From: an uncultured Ruminococcus sp.
GTDB lineage: Bacteria; Bacillota; Clostridia; Oscillospirales; Ruminococcaceae
Reading direction: 5' to 3'
DNA: 6,297 nucleotides
Assembly (NCBI GenBank): GCA_902464115.1
Contig: CABQIF010000117.1
Span: forward strand, 1 to 6,297
The notes beneath the pieces were generated by a model. It was not told where the DNA came from and did no database searches. It worked only from the letters and a program-made list of their open reading frames with translations. The first letter of the stretch is position 1; every line of letters begins with the position of its first letter. This document shows positions 1 to 5,444 of the stretch, one piece after another. The position numbers were made by a program, and so were the translations under genes.

Positions 1-2
1 AA

Positions 3-1166
3 ATGCTGCAACAGCGAATTGCAGCAAATATTCAATTGGCAAAGGAAAAAAAAGCGTTTCCGGAACGGTTTGTTCCAAAACCACCGCCACCCGTTAAACA
101 TCCTGTCCGAAAACGAAAAAAACGTACCAAACGGCAAATCCTGCGAGATCTCTTTCCAAAGCGGGGAGATGGGTTCGGTGAAACAATGAGAAAATGTATT
201 TTTTGGATTTCCATTCTCATATTTGGGGCTTGTTTGGTGTTGATGATTCAGTACCTATTCGGTCTATGGCAGAGTAAAAAACTATATGATGAGATTGGAA
301 GCAATTATCACAACACTGCAACCACACAAGTCGTGACAGAAGCACAGACAGAAGAATCCGCATTAGAAGAAACAGAAGTGCCAACTGAAACAACAACAGA
401 AGTCAAGCATTATTCTGTGATGGAAGGAGCTGCAAACCTGCTCTCTATCAATCCGGAAGTGATTGGATATATCTCCATTCCAGATACTGAAGTGGATTAT
501 CCGGTGATGCAGCACCCGAATGATGTAGAGGGTGACGAATATTATCTGCATCACGATTTACAGGGCAACCGTTCGCAGAATGGTTCGATTTTCTTGGATT
601 CTCGTTGCAGTTTTGATGCTGTAGGGGCAGATGGAACGCTTGCCGTTCCCAACTCTGATAACTTAATTGTCTATGGACATGACATGCGGGATCGTTCCAT
701 GTTTGGCAGCTTACGGGATTATCGCAGCGTAGATGGCTACTATGAAGCCCATCCGCTGATTTTCCTCAACTCCAACTACGAAACCTATGTCTTTAAAATT
801 TATGCTTACTTTATTGCCGATGCAGAAGATACGACGGATACCCGATTTGATTACTGGAACCGGATTAATTTCGATGATGAAACTGCATTTTATGATTATG
901 TCAATGAAGTAAAACGCCGTACGCTGCGAAACACCAGCGTGGATGTGAAATATGGCGACCAACTTTTAACCCTTTCCACCTGTAATGGTGCATTCAGTAC
1001 GGCAAGACTGGTCATCTGTGCACGTATGGTGCGGGCTGGAGAGGATCCGCATGCGGGTACTACGGGCAGTACACCCAATACAAATATTAAATGGCCATCG
1101 GTTTACTACTATGGGAATGAAAATACGTATGACCCGAACGCACCGTTTGTTCCTTATGGACCGTAA
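3..1166 (+). CDS. srtB: Class B sortase, membrane-anchored, with long basic cytoplasmic N-terminus
   Basis: This is a cysteine transpeptidase of the sortase B class, which joins sorted surface proteins to peptidoglycan or to each other outside the membrane. Residues 1-64 are hydrophilic and strongly basic, with a PKPPPP stretch (25-30) and an RKRKKRTKR cluster (37-44). One transmembrane helix follows at about 66-87, then a Thr/Glu-rich linker (about 103-134) and the sortase domain (about 148-343). The catalytic set is visible: His226 in YGHDM, Cys327 in TLSTC and Arg335 in TARLVICAR. The IGYISIPDTEVDYPVMQ block is typical of class B. A tail of about 44 residues rich in Tyr, Pro and Asn follows the domain. 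The ATG lies at the window edge, so the true start could be further upstream. The next sortase starts 21 bases after the stop, so co-transcription is likely. The substrate is unknown, as no sorting signal is seen in the window. Confidence 0.93.
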   Translation: MLQQRIAANIQLAKEKKAFPERFVPKPPPPVKHPVRKRKKRTKRQILRDLFPKRGDGFGETMRKCIFWISILIFGACLVLMIQYLFGLWQSKKLYDEIGSNYHNTATTQVVTEAQTEESALEETEVPTETTTEVKHYSVMEGAANLLSINPEVIGYISIPDTEVDYPVMQHPNDVEGDEYYLHHDLQGNRSQNGSIFLDSRCSFDAVGADGTLAVPNSDNLIVYGHDMRDRSMFGSLRDYRSVDGYYEAHPLIFLNSNYETYVFKIYAYFIADAEDTTDTRFDYWNRINFDDETAFYDYVNEVKRRTLRNTSVDVKYGDQLLTLSTCNGAFSTARLVICARMVRAGEDPHAGTTGSTPNTNIKWPSVYYYGNENTYDPNAPFVPYGP

Positions 1167-1187
1167 TCGAAAGAGGGAGTTCTTTTT

Positions 1188-2120
1188 ATGAAAAAACGAA
1201 ATCGTATTCTGGTTGCTCTGCTTGCAGCGATCTCTGTTCTGACAGCCGGATGCAGTGGAGAAATTGAGCAGAATCCAATTGGATTGGAACAGGAAGAATC
1301 ACAGGCAGAAGCCTCCGTAGATGCTGCAGAGTCCACAACTGAGGATGAGAAAGCTCCAGATATGCTGGCATCGCAAAAGAAATTATACAACCAGAACAAA
1401 GATACCATCGGCTGGATTGAAGTGCCTGGCACAAGCGTTGACAACGTCATCGTACAGAAAAAAGACGAACCAGAAGATGAGAAAAACACCTATTATTTGG
1501 ATAAGGATTTCAGCCATCAAAAATTCCGTGCCGGAACCGTCTTTATGGATTATCGGGATATATTCGGCTATAAGGAAGATGAATTTTCAGAAAATCTGGT
1601 GCTGTATGGCCACAACATGGCAGATAATACCATGTTTGGTTCTCTCCGGCGGTATCGACAGGATTTGGAATTCTATAAAGAATCTCCGTTTATCAAGCTC
1701 AGTTCCAACTATAAAGAATATGAATATGTAATTTTCGGTTTGGTCATCACCAGTGGGGATGCTGACAATGGCGGCGATAAATATGCCGACCCGATGACTT
1801 GGACAGGCTTCCCATACTGGAATATGGAAGAATTGGATGACAAGACCCACTTCGACTACTATGTCAACACCATCGAATCATTGAATATGATTGACAATCT
1901 GGTAGATGTCAAGTATGGTGACCAGTTACTGACACTTTCCACCTGCTATTCTGACGAGGATAACTCTCGTTTCCTCATTGTTGCAAGACAGCTGCGAGAT
2001 GGTGAAACAGAGGCATCGTTGAAGAAACTGATTACAGGCGGTGTCGCAGAAACAGACGCAGAAGAAAGTGATACCGATTCTACAACTGATACGGAGGAAG
2101 AAACTTCTTCCGAAGAATAA
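1188..2120 (+). CDS. srtB: Class B sortase with lipoprotein signal peptide
   Basis: This is a second class B sortase of 310 residues, paralogous to its upstream neighbour. Both share the VDVKYGDQLLTLSTC block around the active site. Catalytic residues are His142 (YGHNM), Cys253 (TLSTC) and Arg261 (SRFLIVAR). The N-terminus is a basic MKKRNR stretch, a hydrophobic core and then LTAGC with Cys22, which reads as a type II (lipoprotein) signal peptide. A Glu/Ser/Asp-rich linker (about 25-57) leads to the domain (about 66-270). The last 24 residues are nearly all Glu, Asp, Ser and Thr. Sortases usually keep an uncleaved transmembrane anchor, so lipid anchoring would be unusual; the hydrophobic segment could instead act as an ordinary N-terminal anchor. 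A GAGGGAG ribosome site (1173-1179) with an 8-base spacer supports the ATG. The shared blocks differ at many synonymous positions, which points to an old duplication. Confidence 0.93.
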   Translation: MKKRNRILVALLAAISVLTAGCSGEIEQNPIGLEQEESQAEASVDAAESTTEDEKAPDMLASQKKLYNQNKDTIGWIEVPGTSVDNVIVQKKDEPEDEKNTYYLDKDFSHQKFRAGTVFMDYRDIFGYKEDEFSENLVLYGHNMADNTMFGSLRRYRQDLEFYKESPFIKLSSNYKEYEYVIFGLVITSGDADNGGDKYADPMTWTGFPYWNMEELDDKTHFDYYVNTIESLNMIDNLVDVKYGDQLLTLSTCYSDEDNSRFLIVARQLRDGETEASLKKLITGGVAETDAEESDTDSTTDTEEETSSEE

Positions 2121-2165
2121 GGGATGAACAAGGATTCATTTTCAGGGGTAATTTCTTTAGAAAGC

Positions 2166-2171
2166 AAGGGA
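2166..2171 (+). promoter_or_regulatory. Ribosome binding site choosing the start of the SpoIID-like gene
   Basis: AAGGGA lies 9 bases before the ATG at 2181. The alternative in-frame ATG at 2124 has its purine run directly abutting the codon and would put 19 mostly hydrophilic residues before the signal peptide. The 2181 start is therefore preferred. Confidence 0.65.
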
Positions 2172-2180
2172 CGTTCAAGC

Positions 2181-3221
2181 ATGACTGCTTTTATTTTGAA
2201 AAAAATCAGTGGTGTTTTATCCGCTGGAGTTGTATTGTTTTATGCAGCATCTGCTGCACTGCCAGCAATGGCAGCAGAAACCGATAAAAATTGGAAAAAA
2301 GCACAAATTTCCGATTATGATACTTCCCTCTCTCTGGTGGAATATCAGGAAGTAGACGAAACCGAAGCAGAAAAAATGCAAATTTCGACTGCAACCGGTG
2401 AACTGGCAACTTCCGGAACGGTTGGTTCTAGTGCTCCAGATGCTGCGGTTTCTCTGGCAACCGATTTGCAGCCGGGAGAATTTGGCTTTACTACTTATGG
2501 ATACGGACATGGCTGTGGACTCAGCCAGAATGGTGCAAACTTCTATGCAACCTATGGCGGATATGATTATCAGGCAATCTTATTCCATTACTATCCCGGC
2601 ACAACACTGATGCAAGTGGATATTCCGGATTCCGTAACGGCTGGCGGCAGAACAGGCAGCGTTTTGGATATTATTTCCATGCTGGTTTACAATGAAATGG
2701 GTTCTACCATGGCTCCAGAAGCAATGAAAGCACAGGCAGTTGCTGCATTTACTTATGTGATGAATCCAAAAGCAAACAACAATAGTTTAATTTGCAAGGA
2801 TAATCCGCCGCAAAACGTCATTGATGCGGTACAATCGGTACTGGGACAGGCATTGTATTATAATGATGATTATGCTTTGACGGTATACAGTGCTTCCAGT
2901 GGCGGCTATACGGCTGCTGCATCCGATGTATTCGGCGTGAATTATGATTATCTGATTAGTGTTCCGTGTGAATACGATGCAGAATATGACCCACATTATG
3001 GCACGGTTGTCTACTTCTCGGAAGCAGAAATTCGCAGCCGCCTGCAATCTGCTTATAACATTACACTGTCGGACAATCCTGCAAACTGGATTTCACTGGA
3101 AATCGGCGGTGGCGGCTACATCAGCCATGTCACCATTGATGGACAAAAAACGGTTACTGGTGAATCTCTGCGTTCTGTATTGGGATTAAAGAGCGACCGT
3201 TATAATTATGCGATTGGTTAA
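2181..3221 (+). CDS. Exported SpoIID/LytB-family protein with circularly permuted domain
   Basis: This protein of 346 residues has a signal peptide (1-31, probable cleavage after AMA). A low-complexity Ser/Ala/Thr/Glu region reaches to about residue 98. Then come blocks of the SpoIID/LytB family: GYGHGCGLSQNGA (107-119), ILFHYYPGTTL (133-143), LVYNEMGS (168-175), EAMKAQAVAAFTYV (180-193), YSASSGGYT (236-244) and LGLKSDRYNYAI (334-345). SpoIID of endospore formers is a lytic transglycosylase acting on peptide-stripped glycan strands; its catalytic Glu lies in the xxEMP block, here Glu172. In the usual order the EMP block is N-terminal and the GHGxGMSQ...HYYPG block ends the domain. Here the final block comes first and the protein stops just where it would normally follow, so the order looks circularly permuted. 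Only one Cys (205) occurs in the region where SpoIID proteins usually carry a Cys/His cluster. It starts 60 bases after the lipoprotein-type sortase. It has no LPXTG-like signal, so it is probably secreted rather than sorted. Activity is inferred. Confidence 0.85.
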   Translation: MTAFILKKISGVLSAGVVLFYAASAALPAMAAETDKNWKKAQISDYDTSLSLVEYQEVDETEAEKMQISTATGELATSGTVGSSAPDAAVSLATDLQPGEFGFTTYGYGHGCGLSQNGANFYATYGGYDYQAILFHYYPGTTLMQVDIPDSVTAGGRTGSVLDIISMLVYNEMGSTMAPEAMKAQAVAAFTYVMNPKANNNSLICKDNPPQNVIDAVQSVLGQALYYNDDYALTVYSASSGGYTAAASDVFGVNYDYLISVPCEYDAEYDPHYGTVVYFSEAEIRSRLQSAYNITLSDNPANWISLEIGGGGYISHVTIDGQKTVTGESLRSVLGLKSDRYNYAIG

Positions 3222-3243
3222 AGGCATAACTCGCCTTTCCTTT
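3220..3243 (+). terminator. Weak hairpin after the SpoIID-like gene
   Basis: AAAGGC (3220-3225) and GCCTTT (3233-3238) form a 6-bp stem with a 7-base loop overlapping the stop codon, followed by CCTTTT. The stem is short and the T-run is interrupted, so this is at best a partial terminator between the sortase cluster and the zinc-ribbon gene. Confidence 0.4.
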
Positions 3244-3271
3244 TCATAGGATACAAATAAAAAATCATTTT

Positions 3272-3277
3272 AGGAGG
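3272..3277 (+). promoter_or_regulatory. Strong ribosome binding site pointing to a TTG start
   Basis: A perfect AGGAGG lies 7 bases before TTG at 3285. The earlier in-frame TTG at 3279 is only one base away, and the first in-frame ATG (3300) is 22 bases away, so TTG 3285 is the best start. Confidence 0.75.
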
Positions 3278-3284
3278 TTTGGTT

Positions 3285-3764
3285 TTGGAAGTCAAGAAGA
3301 TGTTTGAAAGAGCTGGCGATTCTGTCAGCAAGTTTGCCAAAAGCGTTGGAGATAATTCCAAGAAGGCAGCAACAAAAATGAAACTGAACAGAAACATTCA
3401 CGACTTGGAAAAGGTCAAAGAAACTGCTTACACAGAAATGGGCAAGCAGTATTTCCTCTCGCACGCTGATGCAGCAGAAGAACCATATGCAGAATGGGTG
3501 CAGAAGATTGTAGAAGCAGATCAACAGATTGCAGCGTTCAAGAAGGAAATCGCTGCTCTGGATGACTTGAGAATCTGTTCTGCTTGCGGTGCAGAAATGG
3601 CAGAAGGTCAGAAGTTCTGTCCAAACTGCGGAGCAAAGAATGAAGTTCCGGAAGAACAGCCGGAAGAAACAAAGACTGAATCTGTTTCGGAAGAGGATGT
3701 AGAAATTCTGTCCACGGAAGAAACCAAAACAGAAGATACACCAGACCAGCCGTCTGAATCGTAA
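3285..3764 (+). CDS. Coiled-coil protein with C-terminal zinc ribbon
   Basis: A protein of 159 residues without signal peptide or membrane segment, so probably cytoplasmic. The N-terminal third (about 1-35) is amphipathic and Lys/Ser-rich. A charged helical region likely to form a coiled coil spans about 37-95. It is followed by a zinc ribbon with CxxC pairs at Cys98/Cys101 and Cys112/Cys115 (CSACG...FCPNCGAK), of the short double-zinc-ribbon kind common in Firmicutes. The last 40 residues are acidic (Glu, Thr, Ser, Pro) and probably disordered. The start is taken as TTG 3285 because AGGAGG is correctly spaced for it. The function is not known to me. The ribbon may mediate protein contacts rather than nucleic-acid binding. 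It sits between the SpoIID-like gene and a PP2C phosphatase; its Ser/Thr-rich tail could be a phosphorylation target, but that is only a guess from context. Confidence 0.85.
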   Translation: MEVKKMFERAGDSVSKFAKSVGDNSKKAATKMKLNRNIHDLEKVKETAYTEMGKQYFLSHADAAEEPYAEWVQKIVEADQQIAAFKKEIAALDDLRICSACGAEMAEGQKFCPNCGAKNEVPEEQPEETKTESVSEEDVEILSTEETKTEDTPDQPSES

Positions 3765-3771
3765 CCATCAC

Positions 3772-3818
3772 AAAAAGAGCCGCTGTCGGTCTACTGAAAA
3801 AATCGGCAACGGCTTTTT
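3772..3818 (+). terminator. Intrinsic terminator between zinc-ribbon and phosphatase genes
   Basis: AGCCG (3778-3782) pairs with CGGCT (3810-3814), and TGTCGGT (3784-3790) pairs with ATCGGCA (3802-3808) with two G-U pairs, around an 11-base A-rich loop. A T-run (3814-3818) follows. It starts 7 bases after the zinc-ribbon stop codon. It ends only about 14 bases before the phosphatase ribosome site, so phosphatase transcription must come from read-through or from a promoter inside or before this hairpin. Confidence 0.75.
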
Positions 3819-3831
3819 CCATCTGACAGGA

Positions 3832-3844
3832 AAAGGAAGTGATC
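3832..3844 (+). promoter_or_regulatory. Extended Shine-Dalgarno pointing to a TTG start of the phosphatase
   Basis: AAAGGAAGTGATC matches the anti-16S consensus AAAGGAGGTGATC at 12 of 13 bases. The GTG inside it (3839) opens the longest reading frame but lies within the ribosome site itself. TTG at 3848 is 8 bases past GGAAG and is the better start. Confidence 0.75.
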
Positions 3845-3847
3845 GTC

Positions 3848-4636
3848 TTGCATAAGCTCCATGCTACTGTATTAACCGACCAAGGAAAAGTTCGTACCAA
3901 CAACGAAGATAATTTTTATTTTGACGGAAAAGGCTATGAAGAACCACAGGCATTCTGTCATTTTTCTGAGAAATGCAGCACCCGAAAAAAGCCAATTTTT
4001 GCAGTATTTGACGGCATGGGTGGGGAATCTTATGGAGAAATTGCTTCCAGTCTGGCGGTTCAAACGCTCCGACAACATGAAAAAGCAATCAAGCGTTGCA
4101 AAAGCGAACAATTGGATGCGGTTGTACAGGAATTTGTTGCTGATGCCAACCAGAACATCTACCAGATGGCAAAGAAATTGCAGGGCGGAAACAGCGGAAC
4201 AACGATGGCAATGCTCTGTTTTCAGGGCGACCAAGTTTATCCGTTCTATATCGGCGATAGCCGCATTTATTTATACAATGGAACGGATTTGTACCGCCTG
4301 ACCAGCGACCATACGCTTGCAAATCATAAGTTGCAGACTGGTATTTACACCAAAGAAGAGGCAGAATTAAGCAGCGACCGCAACAAGCTGATTCAGTTTC
4401 TGGGGGCAGATTTACAACATTTTACCCTGCCACACGCTGCACAGCCACCGCTTCGCATCTATCGGGGATACCGATTTTTACTTTGCTCTGATGGATTGAC
4501 CGATATGTGCGACGACCAAACAATTTATCGGGTATTATCCAGCGGACAGCCAGATATGGCAAATGAACTCATGCAACTGGCAATGGATGCTGGCGGTGTC
4601 GATAATACCACCTTGATTTTAATTGAAGTCTTATAA
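3848..4636 (+). CDS. PP2C-family protein serine/threonine phosphatase
   Basis: This metal-dependent PPM/PP2C phosphatase of 262 residues is the size of the stand-alone bacterial Stp/PrpC type and spans the whole domain. The conserved blocks appear in order: DQGKVRTNNEDN (11-22), FAVFDGMGG (51-59), GTTMAML (117-123), YIGDSRIYLY (134-143), LTSDHTL (151-157), LLCSDGLTDM (211-220) and GGVDNTTLILIEV (249-261). The metal-binding Asp residues correspond to Asp21, Asp55, Asp215 and Asp252, so the enzyme should be active. It has no signal peptide or membrane segment and is probably cytoplasmic. An insert rich in Phe, His, Lys and Cys (about 30-48) sits before the FDGMGG block. In many Firmicutes this phosphatase opposes a PASTA-type Ser/Thr kinase encoded next to it; no kinase is visible here. 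The usual GTG choice at 3839 is rejected because it falls inside the ribosome site. Confidence 0.95.
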   Translation: MHKLHATVLTDQGKVRTNNEDNFYFDGKGYEEPQAFCHFSEKCSTRKKPIFAVFDGMGGESYGEIASSLAVQTLRQHEKAIKRCKSEQLDAVVQEFVADANQNIYQMAKKLQGGNSGTTMAMLCFQGDQVYPFYIGDSRIYLYNGTDLYRLTSDHTLANHKLQTGIYTKEEAELSSDRNKLIQFLGADLQHFTLPHAAQPPLRIYRGYRFLLCSDGLTDMCDDQTIYRVLSSGQPDMANELMQLAMDAGGVDNTTLILIEVL

Positions 4637-4638
4637 AC

Positions 4639-4679
4639 AAATCCGCTGCTCGTAGAATCTTTACGAACAGCGGATTTTT
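4639..4679. terminator. Strong hairpin terminator shared by converging genes
   Basis: AAATCCGCTG (4639-4648) pairs perfectly with CAGCGGATTT (4668-4677). After a C/A mismatch, TCGTA (4650-4654) pairs with TACGA (4662-4666) around a 7-base loop. The T-run to 4679 makes a good + strand terminator 2 bases after the phosphatase stop. On the - strand the hairpin is followed by GTTTATAA and lies 22 bases after the TSCPD stop, so it probably also ends that transcript, less efficiently. Confidence 0.88.
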
Positions 4680-4699
4680 CCGTGTAAAAACACAGCTTG

Positions 4700-4954
4700 T
4701 CAAGCAGTTTCTGCCTGTATTTGTTTGAGTGCCTGTGCCAGCTGATCCGGACAGGAAGTCGGCTTGCCGTTGCAGCGAATATGCTCCAACCGTGCAATGA
4801 CATCTTCGATTTTCATACCCTTGACCAGTGCACCAATGCCCTGCAAGTTTCCATTACATCCGCCGACAAACGATACATCCTGTACCACGCCATTTTCGAC
4901 ATCAATGGTAATTTGTCTGGAACAGACACCACTTGGACGATACTGATACTGCAT
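4700..4954 (-). CDS. Small four-cysteine TSCPD-domain protein (TIGR03905 type)
   Basis: This 84-residue protein matches the short stand-alone TSCPD family known as TIGR03905, named for four conserved cysteines. All four are present: Cys11 (GVCSRQI), Cys33 (GGCNGNLQGI), Cys61 (IRCNGKPTSC) and Cys68 within TSCPD (66-70). The spacing suggests a metal- or cluster-binding site, though no function has been established to my knowledge. A related TSCPD domain occurs at the C-terminus of some vitamin B12-dependent ribonucleotide reductases. There is no signal peptide or membrane segment. AAGGAGGTG (4962-4970) gives a strong, well-spaced ribosome site for the ATG. It has its own promoter and is flanked by terminators on both sides, so it is monocistronic. 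It converges on the phosphatase gene. Confidence 0.92.
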   Translation of the reverse strand: MQYQYRPSGVCSRQITIDVENGVVQDVSFVGGCNGNLQGIGALVKGMKIEDVIARLEHIRCNGKPTSCPDQLAQALKQIQAETA

Positions 4955-4977
4955 CTGTTGACACCTCCTTTTTTCTG

Positions 4978-5006
4978 ATTATAGCATATTTCTTCTGAAA
5001 ATGCAA
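4978..5006 (-). promoter_or_regulatory. Sigma-A-type promoter of the TSCPD gene
   Basis: Read on the - strand, TTGCAT (5006-5001) is a -35 box, followed by a 17-base spacer and a perfect TATAAT -10 box (4983-4978) preceded by TGC, an extended -10 element. Transcription should start near 4971, which leaves a very short leader that is essentially the ribosome site. No operator-like inverted repeat is seen over it. Confidence 0.85.
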
Positions 5007-5011
5007 GCAAT

Positions 5012-5050
5012 AAAAAATGCCTTTGTGTATCCCATTCACAAAGGCATTTT
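5012..5050 (-). terminator. Intrinsic terminator after the P-II gene
   Basis: A perfect 14-bp inverted repeat (5014-5027 and 5037-5050, arm AAAATGCCTTTGTG) surrounds a 9-base loop. On the - strand it ends in six T residues (5017-5012). It begins 15 bases after the P-II stop codon and ends just before the -35 box of the next gene, insulating the two transcripts. Confidence 0.9.
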
Positions 5051-5065
5051 CATTAGAATCTGTAA

Positions 5066-5422
5066 TTACTCCGGCTGAATTGCTCCAGACCCTGTTTCTT
5101 TGGTACGAATCCGCATGGCATCCCGTACATCATAGCTGAAAATTTTTCCATCCCCGATGTTTCCGGTATATGCTGCTTTCTGAATCGTTTCCATCGTTTT
5201 CTTTTCCCACTCTTCTGAAGAAACCAATACTTCTAGTTTGATTTTCGGAAGCATATGAATTTCTACTTCCTGATGACCACGCACATAGCTTTTCATACCA
5301 CGCTGCGTTCCACAGCCCATAACCTGATAACAAGTCAAGCCGTGTACTTCCATATCGCCCAATGCATCTAAAACATCCTGCAATTTTTCTTCTCGAATGA
5401 TTGCTTCTACCTTGATAATCAT
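5066..5422 (-). CDS. glnK: P-II family nitrogen regulatory protein (GlnK-like)
   Basis: This 118-residue protein has the full P-II length. P-II trimers sense 2-oxoglutarate and ATP/ADP and bind partners, above all the ammonium transporter, through the flexible T-loop. Recognisable parts are the opening MIIKVEAIIR, the T-loop (about 36-57) with GCGTQRG including Gln40, the LPKIKLEVLV strand (58-67), the nucleotide-binding B-loop TGNIGDGKIF (86-95) and the C-loop RIRTKETGSGAI (104-115). The usual Lys of TGKIGDGK is Asn88. The T-loop reads SYVRGHQEVEI, with one residue more than typical and no Tyr at the position of Tyr51, so control by uridylylation is unlikely. AGGAGG (5439-5434) lies 11 bases before the ATG. 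The gene begins 22 bases after the transporter stop; this amt-then-P-II order resembles nrgAB of Bacillus subtilis. GlnK is chosen over GlnB because of this linkage. Confidence 0.93.
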   Translation of the reverse strand: MIIKVEAIIREEKLQDVLDALGDMEVHGLTCYQVMGCGTQRGMKSYVRGHQEVEIHMLPKIKLEVLVSSEEWEKKTMETIQKAAYTGNIGDGKIFSYDVRDAMRIRTKETGSGAIQPE

Positions 5423-5444
5423 ATGATGTCAATCCTCCTGTCCA

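Noticed and set aside
1085..1166. Tail of the first sortase as a possible sorting signal
   Set aside because: No LPXTG or NPxT-type motif followed by a hydrophobic stretch and basic end; the tail is polar throughout.
2124..2180. In-frame ATG at 2124 giving a 19-residue longer SpoIID-like protein
   Set aside because: The purine run abuts the ATG with no spacer, and the extension would place hydrophilic residues before a good signal peptide. ATG 2181 has a correctly spaced ribosome site.
3180..3206. Possible promoter TTGGGA / TATAAT inside the end of the SpoIID-like gene
   Set aside because: The -10 is perfect, but the -35 matches only 4 of 6 positions and the spacer is 15 bases. The TATAAT also encodes part of the conserved YNYAI end, so chance or coding constraint explains it.
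3783..3829. Alternative pairing CTGTC with GACAG that could compete with the terminator before the phosphatase
   Set aside because: Only five base pairs over a long loop; far weaker than the terminator stem, and no leader peptide or ligand-binding fold accompanies it.
4682..4693. GTGT-aaaa-ACAC mini-hairpin after the convergent terminator
   Set aside because: A four-bp AT-rich stem is expected by chance and it adds nothing to the strong neighbouring hairpin.
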